Positions 32,177-45,500 of a stretch of 64,000 nucleotides of DNA are shown here, piece by piece. Under the pieces are notes generated by a model. The model had not been told where the DNA came from. It made no database searches and worked only from the letters and a program-made list of their open reading frames with translations. The translations under genes and the position numbers were made by a program. This DNA is from Primulina eburnea (taxonomy: Eukaryota > Streptophyta > Magnoliopsida > Lamiales > Gesneriaceae): the NCBI RefSeq assembly GCF_022965805.1, contig NC_133104.1, positions 27,090,069 to 27,154,068 of the forward strand. The letters are read 5' to 3'. The stretch's first letter is position 1; each line of letters opens with the position of its first letter.

Positions 32177-33832
32177 ATGGATACAACAGCCAGTAGCTCA
32201 AATCAACCCATAGATCAAACTGTTCCTGAAACACCAAACTCTAATCTTAGAATAAATACCTTAAATCATGATTCAGATATTAGTGAAGCTTTAGAACAAT
32301 TCCAAAATCCTACAAATAAAATCAATAAAATTGATTCGAATCAATCTTCACAAAAGTTACAAATTATTCCTGCTCCAGATTTAGGAATAATAAAACCCAT
32401 AACACAATCTCGCTTTAATGCTTCTTCCGTTTATGATTGGAACATAGATGGAATGACTGAATATAATATTCTTAGTATTTTACAACAAATGACTATGGCA
32501 ACAAATGCTTATAAAACTCAAACAAATACACAAGATAGAACCATAGCCGAACTCCTTATAGCTGGTTTTTCTGGTCAAATTAAGGGTTGGTGGGACTATT
32601 ATCTTACAAATCAACAACAAGAAGATATTTTAAATTCTATAAAAACTGATGAAGACGGGATACCAATTTTAGATCAAGATGAAAATCCTCAACAAGATGC
32701 TGTAGCTACTTTAATCCTAACAATCTCTTTACACTTTATAGGTGATCCTTCACATTTAAAAGATAAAAATGCCGAATTATTATCAAATCTTAAATGTAAA
32801 AAATTAAGTGATTTTCAATGGTATAAAAATACTTTTCTAACCAGAGTCATGCTTAGGGAAGACTCTAATCAACCATTTTGGAAAGAAAAATTCCTAGCAG
32901 GATTACCAACTCTTTTAGGAGAAAATGTTAGAAATAAAATTAGAGAATCATGTGGAAAACAAATAATTCCTTATAATGAATTTACTTATGGTCAATTAAT
33001 TAGTTTAACTCAACAAGAAGGTTTAAAAATATGTCAAGATCTAAAATTACAAAAACATTTAAAATGCGAAATGAAAATAACGAAACAAGAATTAGGAACT
33101 TTCTGTCAACAATTTGATATAAATCCTAACAAACCTACGCCTTCTAAATGCTTAGGAAACTGTAGTGAATCTAATGAAAAGCCATATAGAAAAAATTTTA
33201 AATACAATAAGAGAAATTTTAAATCAAAAGAAGATTTTTATAAGAAACCTTATAAGAAATTTAAAAATTTCAAACAATATCCTAAAAAATCATTTAAAGA
33301 TATTGAATGTTATAAATGTCATAAAAAAGGACATACTGCTAATTATTGTAGATTGAATAAACAGTTAAATGAGTTAGAATTAAATGAAGAAATATTAAAT
33401 AAAATTTCTAATCTTTTAATTGATTCTTCTGAGTCAGATTTAGAAAAATTTTATTCTAAAGATGAAAATGAATCTTTACAAATAGATGAATTAACTACAT
33501 CTAGTAATGAATCTGAAAAACAAATTAACATGCTTTCAAAAGATCAACAATTCCTTCTTGATATTATAAAGGATATAAATGATCCCAATATTCAAAAAGA
33601 ATATCTTGATAAAATTTTAAAATCTCTCAAAGAAAATAAAGAAGAAAAAACAGAAATAAAATATACTACTTTACCAAATACTTCTAAAAATACTTACGAC
33701 CTAACCAATATTTTAGAAAAAAGAAAGAAAACAAAAAATAAAGAGATAACAATCCAAGATTTACGAAAAGATATAAAAGAAATAAAAATAGAACTAAAAG
33801 AATTAAAAGAAAAACAAAAACAACTGAAATAA
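32177..33832 (+). pseudogene. EPRV copy 2: coat protein with CCHC knuckle
   Basis: 551 codons beginning MDTTASSSNQ, in frame through the coat-protein core (YDWNIDGMTEYN, GWWDYYLT) and the knuckle CYKCHKKGHTANYC (33308-33349). The ATG is internal to the polyprotein seen in copy 3, so it is a frame start, not necessarily a translation start. Ends KEKQKQLK at a 4-bp deletion (near 33823) that copies 1 and 2 share and copy 3 lacks. Confidence 0.9.
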
Positions 33833-34500
33833 TCAAAGGAATATTAGATAATATTAATATTGAAAATTCCGAAGAATCTGAAGATAATTAAATTAAAAAC
33901 ATTCAAAATCTTGAAAAAATTCCAGAAGACTTTCTTTTTGTATTAAGAGAAATAACCTCTAGAAAATGCATACTAAAAATAAATCTGGTATTTTCAGAAA
34001 ATTTTAAAATTAGTACAATAGCACTTTTTGATACTGGAGCTGATTTAAATTGTATAAAATCAGGGATAGTACCTAAAAATTTTCAAGAAAAAACTAATGA
34101 AAAACTATCGGCTGCTAACAATTCTAAATTAAATGTTAGTTCAAAAACAGAAGCATCAATATTAAACAATAGAGTTTTCATTAAAACTACATTTATTTTA
34201 GTAAATGACATACATCATACTATAATTCTAGGAACACCCTTTATAGAATTAATTACTCCATATAAAGTAAATAATAATTCCATCTCTTTTAAATTTAATT
34301 ATAAAAAATTAGATTTTGAATTCTTAGAAAAACCTCGTACAAAAAATCTCAATTTAATAAAAACATATTCTATATATGAAATTAATATTAATGCACTAAT
34401 TCAAGGGAAAAATTTTCAAAATAATATTTCTCTAAAAAGAATAAAAACTTATGGGAATTATGAAAGAATTCTAACAAATTTATTTGATCCATGCAGGAAA
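33833..34500 (+). pseudogene. EPRV copy 2: aspartic protease region
   Basis: Carries LFDTGADLNCI (Asp codon 34030-34032) and IILGTPFIEL. A TAA at 33889-33891 lies upstream, in the correct frame and shared with copy 1. No RT domain follows; the frame runs on into the viroplasmin-like domain at 34501. Confidence 0.85.
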
Positions 34501-34947
34501 ATGGCGTCATCAAGCAAAGTTAATTATTCCCAACAGAAATCCCCCACAGAATTAATTTCTTTTGGAGATATCAATCTCCCTGTTTATCCTCAAAACTCAC
34601 AAAAATGTTTCAGGACTTCAAAACCTTTTCATCTAGAAAAATCCCAAAACACTTTATTAAATTCAATATGGAACGTCCAACCAAACGATTCCAATCAAAA
34701 AGTCATAGTCTTAAACGCCTTGGCCTATTATTTCAATCAAATAAATCTTTCTTCCCAATCAGCACATGAAGCTGATTCAGAAACCATATTGTATTACGTT
34801 GTTTACCAAGGGAAGGTGACAGGAGTCTACAACCATTGGACCCGAGTGGTTGAAGTTATTAAAAATGATCAAAACTCTTTTTATAAAAGTTTTAAAACCC
34901 TTCCTGAAGCTCTAGAATCAGCCAACCGTTTTATTGATCCAAATTAA
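34501..34947 (+). pseudogene. EPRV copy 2: viroplasmin / RNase-H hybrid-binding domain
   Basis: 148 codons, identical by eye to 24730-25176 of copy 1. The conserved YYVVYQG ... G.Y..W ... YKSFKTLPEAL pattern lies at about residues 97-140. Preceded in frame by the protease tail. Ends at a TAA after RFIDPN; beyond it the same frame continues for about 35 codons. Confidence 0.8.
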
Positions 34948-35033
34948 TTTATTGATTATCCAATCCGAAAAGATATAAATACCCAAAAGAGTTATGGTAA
35001 ACAAATAGCCAATGAAAATAATTTTCCAAAAAA

Positions 35034-36195
35034 GTGTTTTATGAAATTCCTAAAAAAGTTTTAAAAACTGATTTTCAATTTTGTAATCATTGCGAGACGA
35101 TGGTAAAAAATTTTAAAAGACTAAATGATTCGAAATCATTAATGTCTGATAAAATAAAGGAATTGACGGAAAAATTACAAAAAACAGAAGCAGCCCTTAA
35201 GGCAAACCTTATAAACTTGGACCTTCTTAAAAAGATTCAAGATTTTGAAATAAACAAACCCAGTCTATTAGACAGACCTAGTCTATTTCATTCTAGCCAA
35301 AAACTGAGCCCAACCAGATTTTTCTTTAGACCACTTACAGAATTAAGTATATTACCTACCCAAATAAATGACATTATTTTCTCAAAAGCCAAAGAAAATT
35401 TCTACAAAAAATTCCAAATGATCCAAGAAATTCTTTTCTTAAAACCTGATGGCATAAAAATTATTCCTTTAAAAGGAATAAATGAATATGCCAAACATAA
35501 AATTGATTGTGAAAAAGAAACTTTAGACATAGACTATTGTTCGTGTTAGATATTTTTTATTTCAGTTTAATAATAAGGAAGAAAGAATAAGTATAAATTC
35601 CTTATTAGATTTAGGATTAGTTTCCGAAATCATCATTACAGATAAAGATAACATAGACAGTCTCAACAGTGTTGGCCTTAAAAGTGCAATCCAATATATC
35701 TTTGATATCGGCAATAATGAAGTAAAATTAGAAATAAGATCAACATGTCCTGAATGGATTAGAACAGATTTAGAACCAGCAGTTCACAGAATTTGGGTCA
35801 AGCCCTTTTTTAATTGGCAAAAACAAGAAGCGGAACCCAAAATCCATCATCCAACCATTTGCAGTGCTACAATCCAAAAACAAATAAAACATCAGAGATT
35901 ACAGACATTAGCCTTCAAGCATAAATTCATCGAAAAGAGAAACGAGGACTACAGATTATATTTTATGAATCAGAGTTACAAAATCTACATATTGAGCTCA
36001 TCACCATGCGTTGATCATTTTCCAGATTTTTATACAGATGCTCCCAAAACTTTTTATTTTTATACTAGAATGTACAACAGATTCTTGGAAGAATTAGAAG
36101 ACCAAAAGATAGAAGAAATCTTCTACTCCTCAGAAGAAGATATTATCCTTGAAGATTTACTCGATGAAGAAGGAATGCATAATTTAGACACATGA
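35034..36195 (+). pseudogene. EPRV copy 2: C-terminal ORF of unknown function
   Basis: Frame 35034-35549 (starts at a GTG) carries the CNHC pair, the coiled-coil stretch and RPLTELSILPTQ. It ends at IDYCSC because a stretch of about 50 bp present in copy 1 is deleted at about 35548. The distal part resumes in another frame to 36195 with the acidic tail EEDIILEDLLDEEG. No family recognised; possible P6-like position between viroplasmin domain and promoter. Confidence 0.65.
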
Positions 36196-36265
36196 TTTTT
36201 ATTGAATTGTAAATTTTGTATTTTTAATGGTAAAATTTGTACTAAAAATATATATATATATATAA

Positions 36266-36325
<60 letters not shown>

Positions 36326-36549
36326 AATGACATCAAAATGATGCAACCATGACAAGGACAAATACTATTCAAGATTCCGAAAATACCCTTGAAGATGTCT
36401 ATAAAAAGAAGACAAGGCCTCCAAGGAAATGCAAGTTTTTTGATACCAAGTTTTGATTCCCACTTTCACTTCCTTTCTTCTCTCTTCTCTTTCTTACTTT
36501 TCCTACTTTCTCCACTCACATTCAAGGTGTTCTTACCTTTCAAGCTTTA
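36196..36549 (+). promoter_or_regulatory. EPRV copy 2: downstream promoter
   Basis: After the last ORF come a (TA)n array (36248-36321), the ATGACATCAAAATGATGC segment, the TATA box TATAAAAA (36400-36407) and about 140 nt of leader, cut by gypsy E at 36549. The leader appears to resume at 49784, so this promoter originally served copy 3. Confidence 0.7.
36248..36321. repeat. (TA)n microsatellite in EPRV promoter
   Basis: Long TA run with a single ATAC interruption, upstream of the TATA box. Confidence 0.9.
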
Positions 36550-36863
36550 TGTGAAGGCCCGAAAATTCGTGCTTGAAAATTTGCGGAAAAATTAAAAATT
36601 TTCTTTTAAACTAAACGGAGAATCAAATTCATAAAATAAACTGTTAAATAATGTTTAATGTTAAAAAAATAGCAGCGGAAGAATTTAATGTTTGCAAAGT
36701 AACAATTTAAAATAATTCAACAAGAGATAAATGTTTGAGCATAAAAATCGTAAGTGCTGAAAATGAGGTCCTCGGGTTCCACTACCGCCGACCCAAGCTA
36801 GCTCACTGGTCCCCGCCCTCGGTCCCGACATCATCAGTACCTACAACAATCAAGTCTAGTGAG
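36550..36863 (-). mobile_element. Gypsy E, LTR part 1 (3' end of LTR)
   Basis: The minus-strand LTR end (CGGGCCTTCACA) begins at 36550, cutting EPRV copy 2. Interrupted at 36863 by gypsy D and resumed at 45818. Contains the conserved GACCAGTGAGCTAGCTTGGG segment (inverted) shared by C, D and F LTRs. Confidence 0.9.
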
Positions 36864-39800
36864 TGTAGAACCCGGATTTTTAGACTGCGTACAAGCCATG
36901 CATAATTCTATTAATTTTAAATTTAATTGACTTCAGTGCATGTTTATTTTAATGCATTTCTTTGAAGTTAATTATTTTATTATTTCAGTGCAGTAGTTTG
37001 ATTTTTAGCATTTCAGTTATTTCAGTGAGGCCGGACCGGAGTTGGAGTTTAGAAATAAATTTAAGACTTCAGAAATTATACCCAGGATTTTATTTAGCTA
37101 GATAGTAAATTAATTTAAGTTAAAAAGGAGGTTAGAGGATTTATTTTAATTACTTGAGGTGAGAAGAAAATAAATTCATTTGAGTTCGATTAATTAAAGG
37201 ATTAATTCACTAAATTAATTAAAGGTCTAGAATGGCTTTTAAGGAGTATTAAGTTGCTAGATAATCAACAATTCCCCTCCATTTAAAAATCAAATTTCGG
37301 CCACCCCTAAGTGTAGTAAACAATTCATTGCCTTATCTCCTCTTACCCTTTCTTTGAATTTAATTAGTAGGATAATCTTATGATTTTGGGAGCACCATTT
37401 AAATAATTATTAGAGCTTATCCTAGTCTAGTTTATCATGGGAAAAATCGGCCATCACCTTTCTATATCCATCCAAGAAGATTTAATAGCAAACCAAAAAT
37501 TCAAAGTTTAAAAGGTGGAGACTTGATCTTGATTTATCCCCTTTATCTTGCACCCATTTCCCTCACTCCCATAACCACTTATCTCCCCTCCCTCACCACC
37601 GATTTACTCACCATTCAGATCCATTTCCAGTGTAAAAATCGTGAGTTATAGCTAGGGAGAAAGGCAAGAAAAATCCAGAGCAAGGAACAAGAGTAGCACT
37701 TCACTCCTCCGCGTCGCGTCGTCGTTTCGTTCGTTTCTTTTAAACGAAAAATACCAGGCATGTCTAGATCTCTTTTAAACCTCAATCAAGCCATAGTAGT
37801 ACAATTATTTTTACCTCAAACTCATGAACTTACAGCATGAAAACCGAAATGTTTGACAGCAGGATTTCTGAAATTCTGCACAGATTATTTTTATCTCCTT
37901 GACAAGCTTCACGTTTTCTGTTTGTTTTGTGGTTTCAGGGAATGGTTCGACTCCAGGCTTCCAAGGCTGTATCTAGGCATGTAGTAGGATGTATTAAGAC
38001 CACTTTGGTCCAGTCTTGCAGCCCCCATGCTGCCTAGAAAGCGAGATGACAGCAGCTCCCCTTTGCTGCCATGTTGCTCTTCGAAATTTCAGTTTTTGCT
38101 GTCATGGGAAGATATCTGATCTTGGCTGCCCCAGGGGCCTATAGCCATGGTTAGATCACTCCCCTATCATGTCTAAGACGTGACTAAGACACCCTTTTGG
38201 TGGCTTGGTCCATGGCTCCTCGGTTTTTAAGCAAAACAACACAACAGCCCCCTCCCCTTCTCGCCCCTTCGGTTTTTGACAGCTTGTGGGTCTCGGTTTG
38301 TTTGGGTTAGATTTCGAGTCATGGCTGGCCTAGGGCAAGTAGCCATGGCTAGGACCCTTCCCTAGAAAGTATAGGACGTGGTCAAGTCGGCCCTACGTGG
38401 CTTGAGCCATGTCCCAAGTCGTTTGGACAGAAGCAACACAAGTGTCCCTCGACGCTTTTCTGTTTTCCTTTGTGTGAGTGGTTTCGATTTTTATGAGGTT
38501 GGGTGGATCTTGGTTGGCCTCTGGCCCTTAGCCCTGGTTCACACCACACCCCTTGATGTCTAGATCGAGCCTTGGTCAATCAAATGGCCATTGGAATGAT
38601 GAATGACAGCAAGCGAACCAATGCATCACAGTGCAGATTTTGGTGCGCTCGGGTGGGAGTTTCGGGTCTCTCATGGTATGGTTCGAATTGTGGCTGGTAT
38701 TGTGCCCTTATCCATGGTTCAAAACCTTCCTTGGGATGTTGGTAAGGGTCCCTGGTCGGTGGTGCAAGCCCCAATGGCCGGCGGACTCGAAAACGACGCA
38801 AGCAACGCACTTGCACAGCTGCTGGAATTTGACAGCAGGTTGCTGTGATGTTTAGAAGGCTCGTTTGAGTTCTTGGTTGGCTTTTAGCCCATGGCTTGGA
38901 CTGGACAGTGCCTCATTGAGTTAGGAAGGTCATGTTTTCGACCGTTCGTCATTCGGATCATTTTTGAGGTCGTACGAGAATTTACGGTGCGATGTGCCAA
39001 ATTGACTCTCGAAAGAGCGTTTAGTGTTTTGGCCTCCATTTCACCTAAATTTCGACCCCATTATTTTAGAAGCATAAATTCATAATTTTAAGCGTATTCT
39101 AATCATGACGTCACGTTGGTTCAGTGTTGGTTCGGGTTGGTTTAAAGTCATGATTAAAATACGAAGTCGTTAGACGTTTTTGTCGCATCTTTTGAACGTA
39201 AATTTCATAGTTGGTCAAGGAAAATCCATTGCATATTTTCATGGCATTTTTAGGTTGCAGCGAGCCTGGGGACGATCCAATCCAGTTGGTAAAATATTAC
39301 AGAAATTTTCATATTGCCAGTTTAATTATTTTACGTGCATAAAATAGAAAATGATTATTTTTGAGATTTATGCGATATGGCTTGTGGTTCATTCACTATG
39401 TGGGAGCATTATTTATACGGTCGCCAGTGACCGCTCAGTTCAGGTTGGTACCATCGGGTCTTCAGTGACCGCTCAGTTCAGGTTGGTACCATCGGGTCTT
39501 CAGTGACCGCCAGCTCAGTTTCAGGCTCCCCGGTAGTCAGTTACCGATCAGTTCAGCTTAGTGCAGTGGCCACAGGCGTAAAACATAATCTCAACAGAAA
39601 AGTTTTATCAGTTATTTCAGTGCAGGCTCCAAGGAGCAATTATTTTTACTGTGATTATCAGTTCAGCATGCACGTATTATAATTGCGCAGTACAGATTAT
39701 TTTCAGCATGTCGCATGGCATGATATTTTATCCCATGCATATTTTACTTCAGATTTTTACTCGTTACCTGCGATATATGCATGCTGAGTCTTTAGACTCA

Positions 39801-40126
39801 CTAGACTTGATTGTTGTAGGTACTGATGAGGCCAGGGCCGAGGGCGGGGACCAGTGAGCTAGCTTGGGTCGGCAGTAGTGGCACCCGAGGACCTCAGTGC
39901 AGCAGAGTTCATTTTATTCCGCAAACTAAATTTTTATCAGTCATCAAACTTTTTTTTTTTAAAATTGTTGTTGTTGGAAAACAATTATTTTCTTCCGCTG
40001 CTTTTATTTTTAAACATTGGACTCGATTCATCAATGGATTTTATGAGTAAGGCCATTTAAGTTCATTTAAAAAGAAAATTTTTAATTTTCCGCAATTTTT
40101 CAAGCAAGTATTTTCGGGCCTTCACA
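36864..40126 (+). repeat. Gypsy D 5' LTR
   Basis: TGTAGAACCCGGATTTTTAG ... CGGGCCTTCACA. Holds the hairpin at 37730-37748 and the 38-bp-type tandem at about 39419-39520. Frames of 60-80 codons near 38378-38855 are repeated in the other LTR and are not genes. Confidence 0.95.
37730..37748 (+). promoter_or_regulatory. LTR hairpin
   Basis: Stem TTCGTTT/AAACGAA, loop CTTTT, after GCGTCGCGTCGTCG and before CAGGCATGT. A T-A pair of F/C is a C-G pair here. Confidence 0.6.
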
Positions 40127-40128
40127 GT

Positions 40129-40141
40129 TGGTATCAGAGCC
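40129..40141 (+). other. Gypsy D primer-binding site, tRNA-iMet
   Basis: TGGTATCAGAGCC two bases after the 5' LTR. Confidence 0.95.
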
Positions 40142-42533
40142 TATGTTCTTGTAAAGGGTTACACTACTACTGACCCCGAGAAGCTCACGAAGTCACGTCT
40201 TCGGTCTGTAAGTTTTACTTTTCAGCATTTTATTTTAAAGCATGAATTATTTTTGACAGCATGCTTCCATGAAATAGTTTACAATCAGATCTTTTCAGTA
40301 TTTCAGTATTCATTTAAAATAAATTATGGAATTATGCATGTTGGGTACGTTTGGAATTGGACGTGTTTAAGAATTCGAATATTGGGCTTTAGTAGAGGTT
40401 GAAAATGATTTGACTGTATTAATTTTTAGTTCAGTATTGTTGATGTCCTCTTTATGGGTTATAAGTTAATCTTGAAATTATGAATGCTGTTGAGACTTGT
40501 AGAATTTCTAAGAAATTATTAATGGTTCTTGGTTGCTAGTCGAGTAAATTTTTGAGGATTTTATATAAGCAATAGCAATTTGAAGACTACGACAATCTTT
40601 AGAAGTATAAAAATGTATAACTTGGGATTCGAGGATTTAAATGCATGAATTGAGAATTTTAATGATCTAATTGGAATAACCAATAATTGGAGGATCTAAG
40701 TGCAAAATAAAATTCTAAGAGACTATTTTCGAGTTTATCGAATTTTGGGATTAAATCTGAGGTTTGAGAATTTTAAGGTTTAATGAAGCAAAAAATTGAA
40801 AATTTTATGGGGACTAGAAATGCAAATTTCGTAGGGTTGTAGGGCCAAATTGCAAAGTGTGAAATTTTTAAAGAGAAAATGCGAACTTTTGAGGAACACT
40901 TGGGATTTTAAGTATTTATAGAAATGTAAGACGTGTTATGGGAATTAATTTTGGGTTTAATAAACTTAAGGCTATTGAACCTTATGATACGAGAAATCTA
41001 TAAAATGAAATTGGGAATACTGAGGACTCATGGGTAATTGTGGAATTTTCGAGATTTATGGAAAATTGGATGAGGTTCGAGGGAAGTAAGAATTAATTAT
41101 ACAATTTTAAGAAATTTGAGAACTTATTTAGTAGAAGTGAGAATTGAACGGTTTAAAGGATACGACTTTTGGTTATTTAGTCTTGAAGGAAATATGGAAT
41201 ATTTAGATATTTGGGATGCGTGAAAATTTAAGCGTTAATGAAATAATGTCGTGGCAAATTAAGAAATTTAAAGTGATGACGATTTAAGGTAAATTTGATC
41301 GGTTAGTTAAGTTATAAGAATAAACATTGAGTTAGTAAATTTTTGGGAACTTAAGTTTGATGTATCATAATTTTTAATCGTGATCTTAAGAGTTAAATTA
41401 TGCCTTTGTTGGAATTTAATAGACGCATCTAAGAGGTGGGGTATACACCTTGTCTTGAGGAATTTTGAAAGTCATTAAGAAACTTGGGGATAAGCGGATA
41501 TGTGTATTGGAATTATTTTATCCAAAGATATTTGGATTAGGTAAGTTTGAATTTCAAATTTATGGGATATTTGTTCATACGGAATTTTTGGGAGAAATAA
41601 AAACAAAAGGGAATTAGTTGTGTTCAATATAAGTTATCAATTGATGAATATTAAGATTTTTGTTATCAAGTAAGAAATCTAAAATCTTGATATGGGGATT
41701 CTATAATTTTATGGGTTATAAGTGAAGTTGATTTAATAAAGTTAGTCTAATGCTATCATGGGATAACTTATTAAGTTTTATACGCTAGAATTAATTAAGC
41801 ATTGAGGATATGTAAGAATGCGACATTCGTTTCAAGGAGGAAAGTCTAAGAGACTTAGGCCTCAACTATTTTGTAATTGGGAAGGGAATAATTTAAGCAT
41901 GCAACTGATGCGAGAAGGGTTTTACGAATTAGGTAGAAAATCATTATTGTATAATTGGGTTTTATGGATTATCACTACTCGAGTTTAAGACTTGCAACAA
42001 TTTTATATTTGTGATGTTTTTGTAAGTAGTTAAAGTTACGAAAGATTGGTGCCGTAAGATAGAGATTCGATTCAAGAAAATTAACCTAATATTATTATGA
42101 GGTTGAGATAAGGTTTAACAGTTAAGTGTATTATCGAGGATAGGAATCGATCAATAAATTTTAGTACTAAAGTTTCTTAGGGTGAAATACAGAAATACAA
42201 ATGTGAGAGATCAATGAACATTAGGGGTACATTATAAGAAAAGTAAGACGCAATGAAATTCGGATTGCCATTCCTAATATTAGGAATTTTGAGAAAAGTC
42301 AGAGTTCGAAGCCTGAGTAGAATAGAACTAAGTCGCCATAAGTCGTTCTAGGTTGCGATTCAAAAATAAGGATTCAATAAGCAAATAATTAGAATTGAGG
42401 AGGCGCAAGGACAACTTAACACTTATTTTATCAGAGTAGCGCAGCGGAAGCGTGAATTATTGGAATACTAGAACTAAGTCTAAACTTTGTGATTATCAAT
42501 GATGAGTCTTAATTTCGAGGACGAAATTTCTTT
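40142..42533 (+). other. Non-coding interior of gypsy D
   Basis: The first about 220 bp match the leader of elements F and C (CTACTACTGACC, CTTCGGTCTGTAAG). From about 40380 on it aligns with the interior of F. No frame above about 60 codons. Confidence 0.8.
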
Positions 42534-42549
42534 TAAGGGGGGGAAGGAT
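42534..42549 (+). other. Gypsy D polypurine tract
   Basis: A GGGGGGGAAGGA purine run preceding the LTR start TGTAGAACCC. Confidence 0.85.
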
Positions 42550-45500
42550 TGTAGAACCCGGATTTTTAGACTGCGTACAAGCCATGCATAATTCTATTAA
42601 TTTTAAATTTATTTGACTTCAGTGCATGTTTATTTTAATGCATTTCTTTGAAGTTAATTATTTTATTATTTCAGTGCAGTAGTTTGATTTTTAGCATTTC
42701 AGTTATTTCAGTGAGGCCGGACCGGAGTTGGAGTTTAGAAATAAATTTAAGACTTCAGAAATTATACCCAGGATTTTATTTAGCTAGATAGTAAATTAAT
42801 TTAAGTTAAAAAGGAGGTTAGAGGATTTATTTTAATTACTTGAGGTGAGAAGAAAATAAATTCATTTGAGTTCGATTAATTAAAGGATTAATTCACTAAA
42901 TTAATTAAAGGTCTAGAATGGCTTTTAAGGAGTATTAAGTTGCTAGATAATCAACAATTCCCCTCCATTTAAAAATCAAATTTCGGCCACCCCTAAGTGT
43001 AGTAAACAATTCATTGCCTTATCTCCTCTTACCCTTTCTTTGAATTTAATTAGTAGGATAATCTTATGATTTTGGGAGCACCATTTAAATAATTATTAGA
43101 GCTTATCCTAGTCTAGTTTATCATGGGAAAAATCGGCCATCACCTTTCTATATCCATCCAAGAAGATTTAATAGCAAACCAAAAATTCAAAGTTTAAAAG
43201 GTGGAGACTTGATCTTGATTTATCCCCTTTATCTTGCACCCATTTCCCTCACTCCCATAACCACTTATCTCCCCTCCCTCACCACCGATTTACTCACCAT
43301 TCAGATCCATTTCCAGTGTAAAAATCGTGAGTTATAGCTAGGGAGAAAGGCAAGAAAAATCCAGAGCAAGGAACAAGAGTAGCACTTCACTCCTCCGCGT
43401 CGCGTCGTCGTTTCGTTCGTTTCTTTTAAACGAAAAATACCAGGCATGTCTAGATCTCTTTTAAACCTCAATCAAGCCATAGTAGTACAATTATTTTTAC
43501 CTCAAACTCATGAACTTACAGCATGAAAACCGAAATGTTTGACAGCAGGATTTCTGAAATTCTGCACAGATTATTTTTATCTCCTTGACAAGCTTCACGT
43601 TTTCTGTTTGTTTTGTGGTTTCAGGGAATGGTTCGACTCCAGGCTTCCAAGGCTGTATCTAGGCATGTAGTAGGATGTATTAAGACCACTTTGGTCCAGT
43701 CTTGCAGCCCCCATGCTGCCTAGAAAGCGAGATGACAGCAGCTCCCCTTTGCTGCCATGTTGCTCTTCGAAATTTCAGTTTTTGCTGTCATGGGAAGATA
43801 TCTGATCTTGGCTGCCCCAGGGGCCTATAGCCATGGTTAGATCACTCCCCTATCATGTCTAAGACGTGACTAAGACACCCTTTTGGTGGCTTGGTCCATG
43901 GCTCCTCGGTTTTTAAGCAAAACAACACAACAGCCCCCTCCCCTTCTCGCCCCTTCGGTTTTTGACAGCTTGTGGGTCTCGGTTTGTTTGGGTTAGATTT
44001 CGAGTCATGGCTGGCCTAGGGCAAGTAGCCATGGCTAGGACCCTTCCCTAGAAAGTATAGGACGTGGTCAAGTCGGCCCTACGTGGCTTGAGCCATGTCC
44101 CAAGTCGTTTGGACAGAAGCAACACAAGTGTCCCTCGACGCTTTTCTGTTTTCCTTTGTGTGAGTGGTTTCGATTTTTATGAGGTTGGGTGGATCTTGGT
44201 TGGCCTCTGGCCCTTAGCCCTGGTTCACACCACACCCCTTGATGTCTAGATCGAGCCTTGGTCAATCAAATGGCCATTGGAATGATGAATGACAGCAAGC
44301 GAACCAATGCATCACAGTGCAGATTTTGGTGCGCTCGGGTGGGAGTTTCGGGTCTCTCATGGTATGGTTCGAATTGTGGCTGGTCTTGTGCCCTTATCCA
44401 TGGTTCAAAACCTTCCTTGGGATGTTGGTAAGGGTCCCTGGTCGGTGGTGCAAGCCCCAATGGCCGGCGGACTCGAAAACGACGCAAGCAACGCACTTGC
44501 ACAGCTGCTGGAATTTGACAGCAGGTTGCTGTGACGTTTAGAAGGCTCGTTTGAGTTCTTGGTTGGCTTTTAGCCCATGGCCTTGGACTGGACAGTGCCT
44601 CATTGAGTTAGGAAGGTCATGTTTTTGACCGTTCGTCATTTGGATCATTTTTGAGGTCGTACGAGAATTTACGGTGCGATGTGCCAAATTGACTCTCGAA
44701 AGAGCGTTTAGTGTTTTGGCCTCCATTTCACCTAAATTTCGACCCCATTATTTTAGAAGCATAAATTCATAATTTTAAGCGTATTCTAATCATGACGTCA
44801 CGTTGGTTCAGTGTTGGTTCGGGTTGGTTTAAAGTCATGATTAAAATACGAAGTCGTTAGACGTTTTTGTCGCATCTTTTGAACGTAAATTTCATAGTTG
44901 GTCAAGGAAAATCCATTGCATATTTTCATGGCATTTTTAGGTTGCAGCGAGCCTGGGGACGATCCAATCCAGTTGGTAAAATATTACAGAAATTTTCATA
45001 TTGCCAGTTTAATTATTTTACGTGCATAAAATAGAAAATGATTATTTTTGAGATTTATGCGATATGGCTTGTGGTTCATTCACTATGTGGGAGCATTATT
45101 TATACGGTCGCCAGTGACCGCTCAGTTCAGGTTGGTACCATCGGGTCTTCAGTGACCGCTCAGTTCAGGTTGGTACCATCGGGTCTTCAGTGACCGCCAG
45201 CTCAGTTTCAGGCTCCCCGGTAGTCAGTTACCGATCAGTTCAGCTTAGTGCAGTGGCCACAGGCGTAAAACATAATCTCAACAGAAAAGTTTTATCAGTT
45301 ATTTCAGTGCAGGCTCCAAGGAGCAATTATTTTTACTGTGATTATCAGTTCAGCATGCACGTATTATAATTGCGCAGTACAGATTATTTTCAGCATGTCG
45401 CATGGCATGATATTTTATCCCATGCATATTTTACTTCAGATTTTTACTCGTTACCTGCGATATATGCATGCTGAGTCTTTAGACTCACTAGACTTGATTG

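Larger units (their letters stand above)
30154..36549 (+). mobile_element. EPRV copy 2
   Basis: Plus-strand copy with only about 18 bp of leader before the primer site, full coding interior and its own downstream promoter (36196-36549), cut at 36549 by gypsy E. It shares frame lesions with copy 1 near 31050, near 33823 and at 33889-33891. It also has its own: an extra base near 30417, two extra A near 31908, and a deletion of about 50 bp near 35550. No RT or RNase H. Confidence 0.85.

Noticed and set aside
29482..36549. Classical LTR retrotransposon instead of pararetrovirus for the EPRV copies
   Set aside because: The terminal repeats lack clear TG...CA ends, no integrase or RT is present, the primer site lies some 15-20 nt from any plausible repeat end, and a long leader after the TATA box plus movement and viroplasmin domains fit Caulimoviridae better. 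Not fully excluded.
38378..38855. Several 60-80 codon frames, repeated at 44064-44541
   Set aside because: Duplicated only because both are LTRs of element D; overlapping on both strands with no family match.
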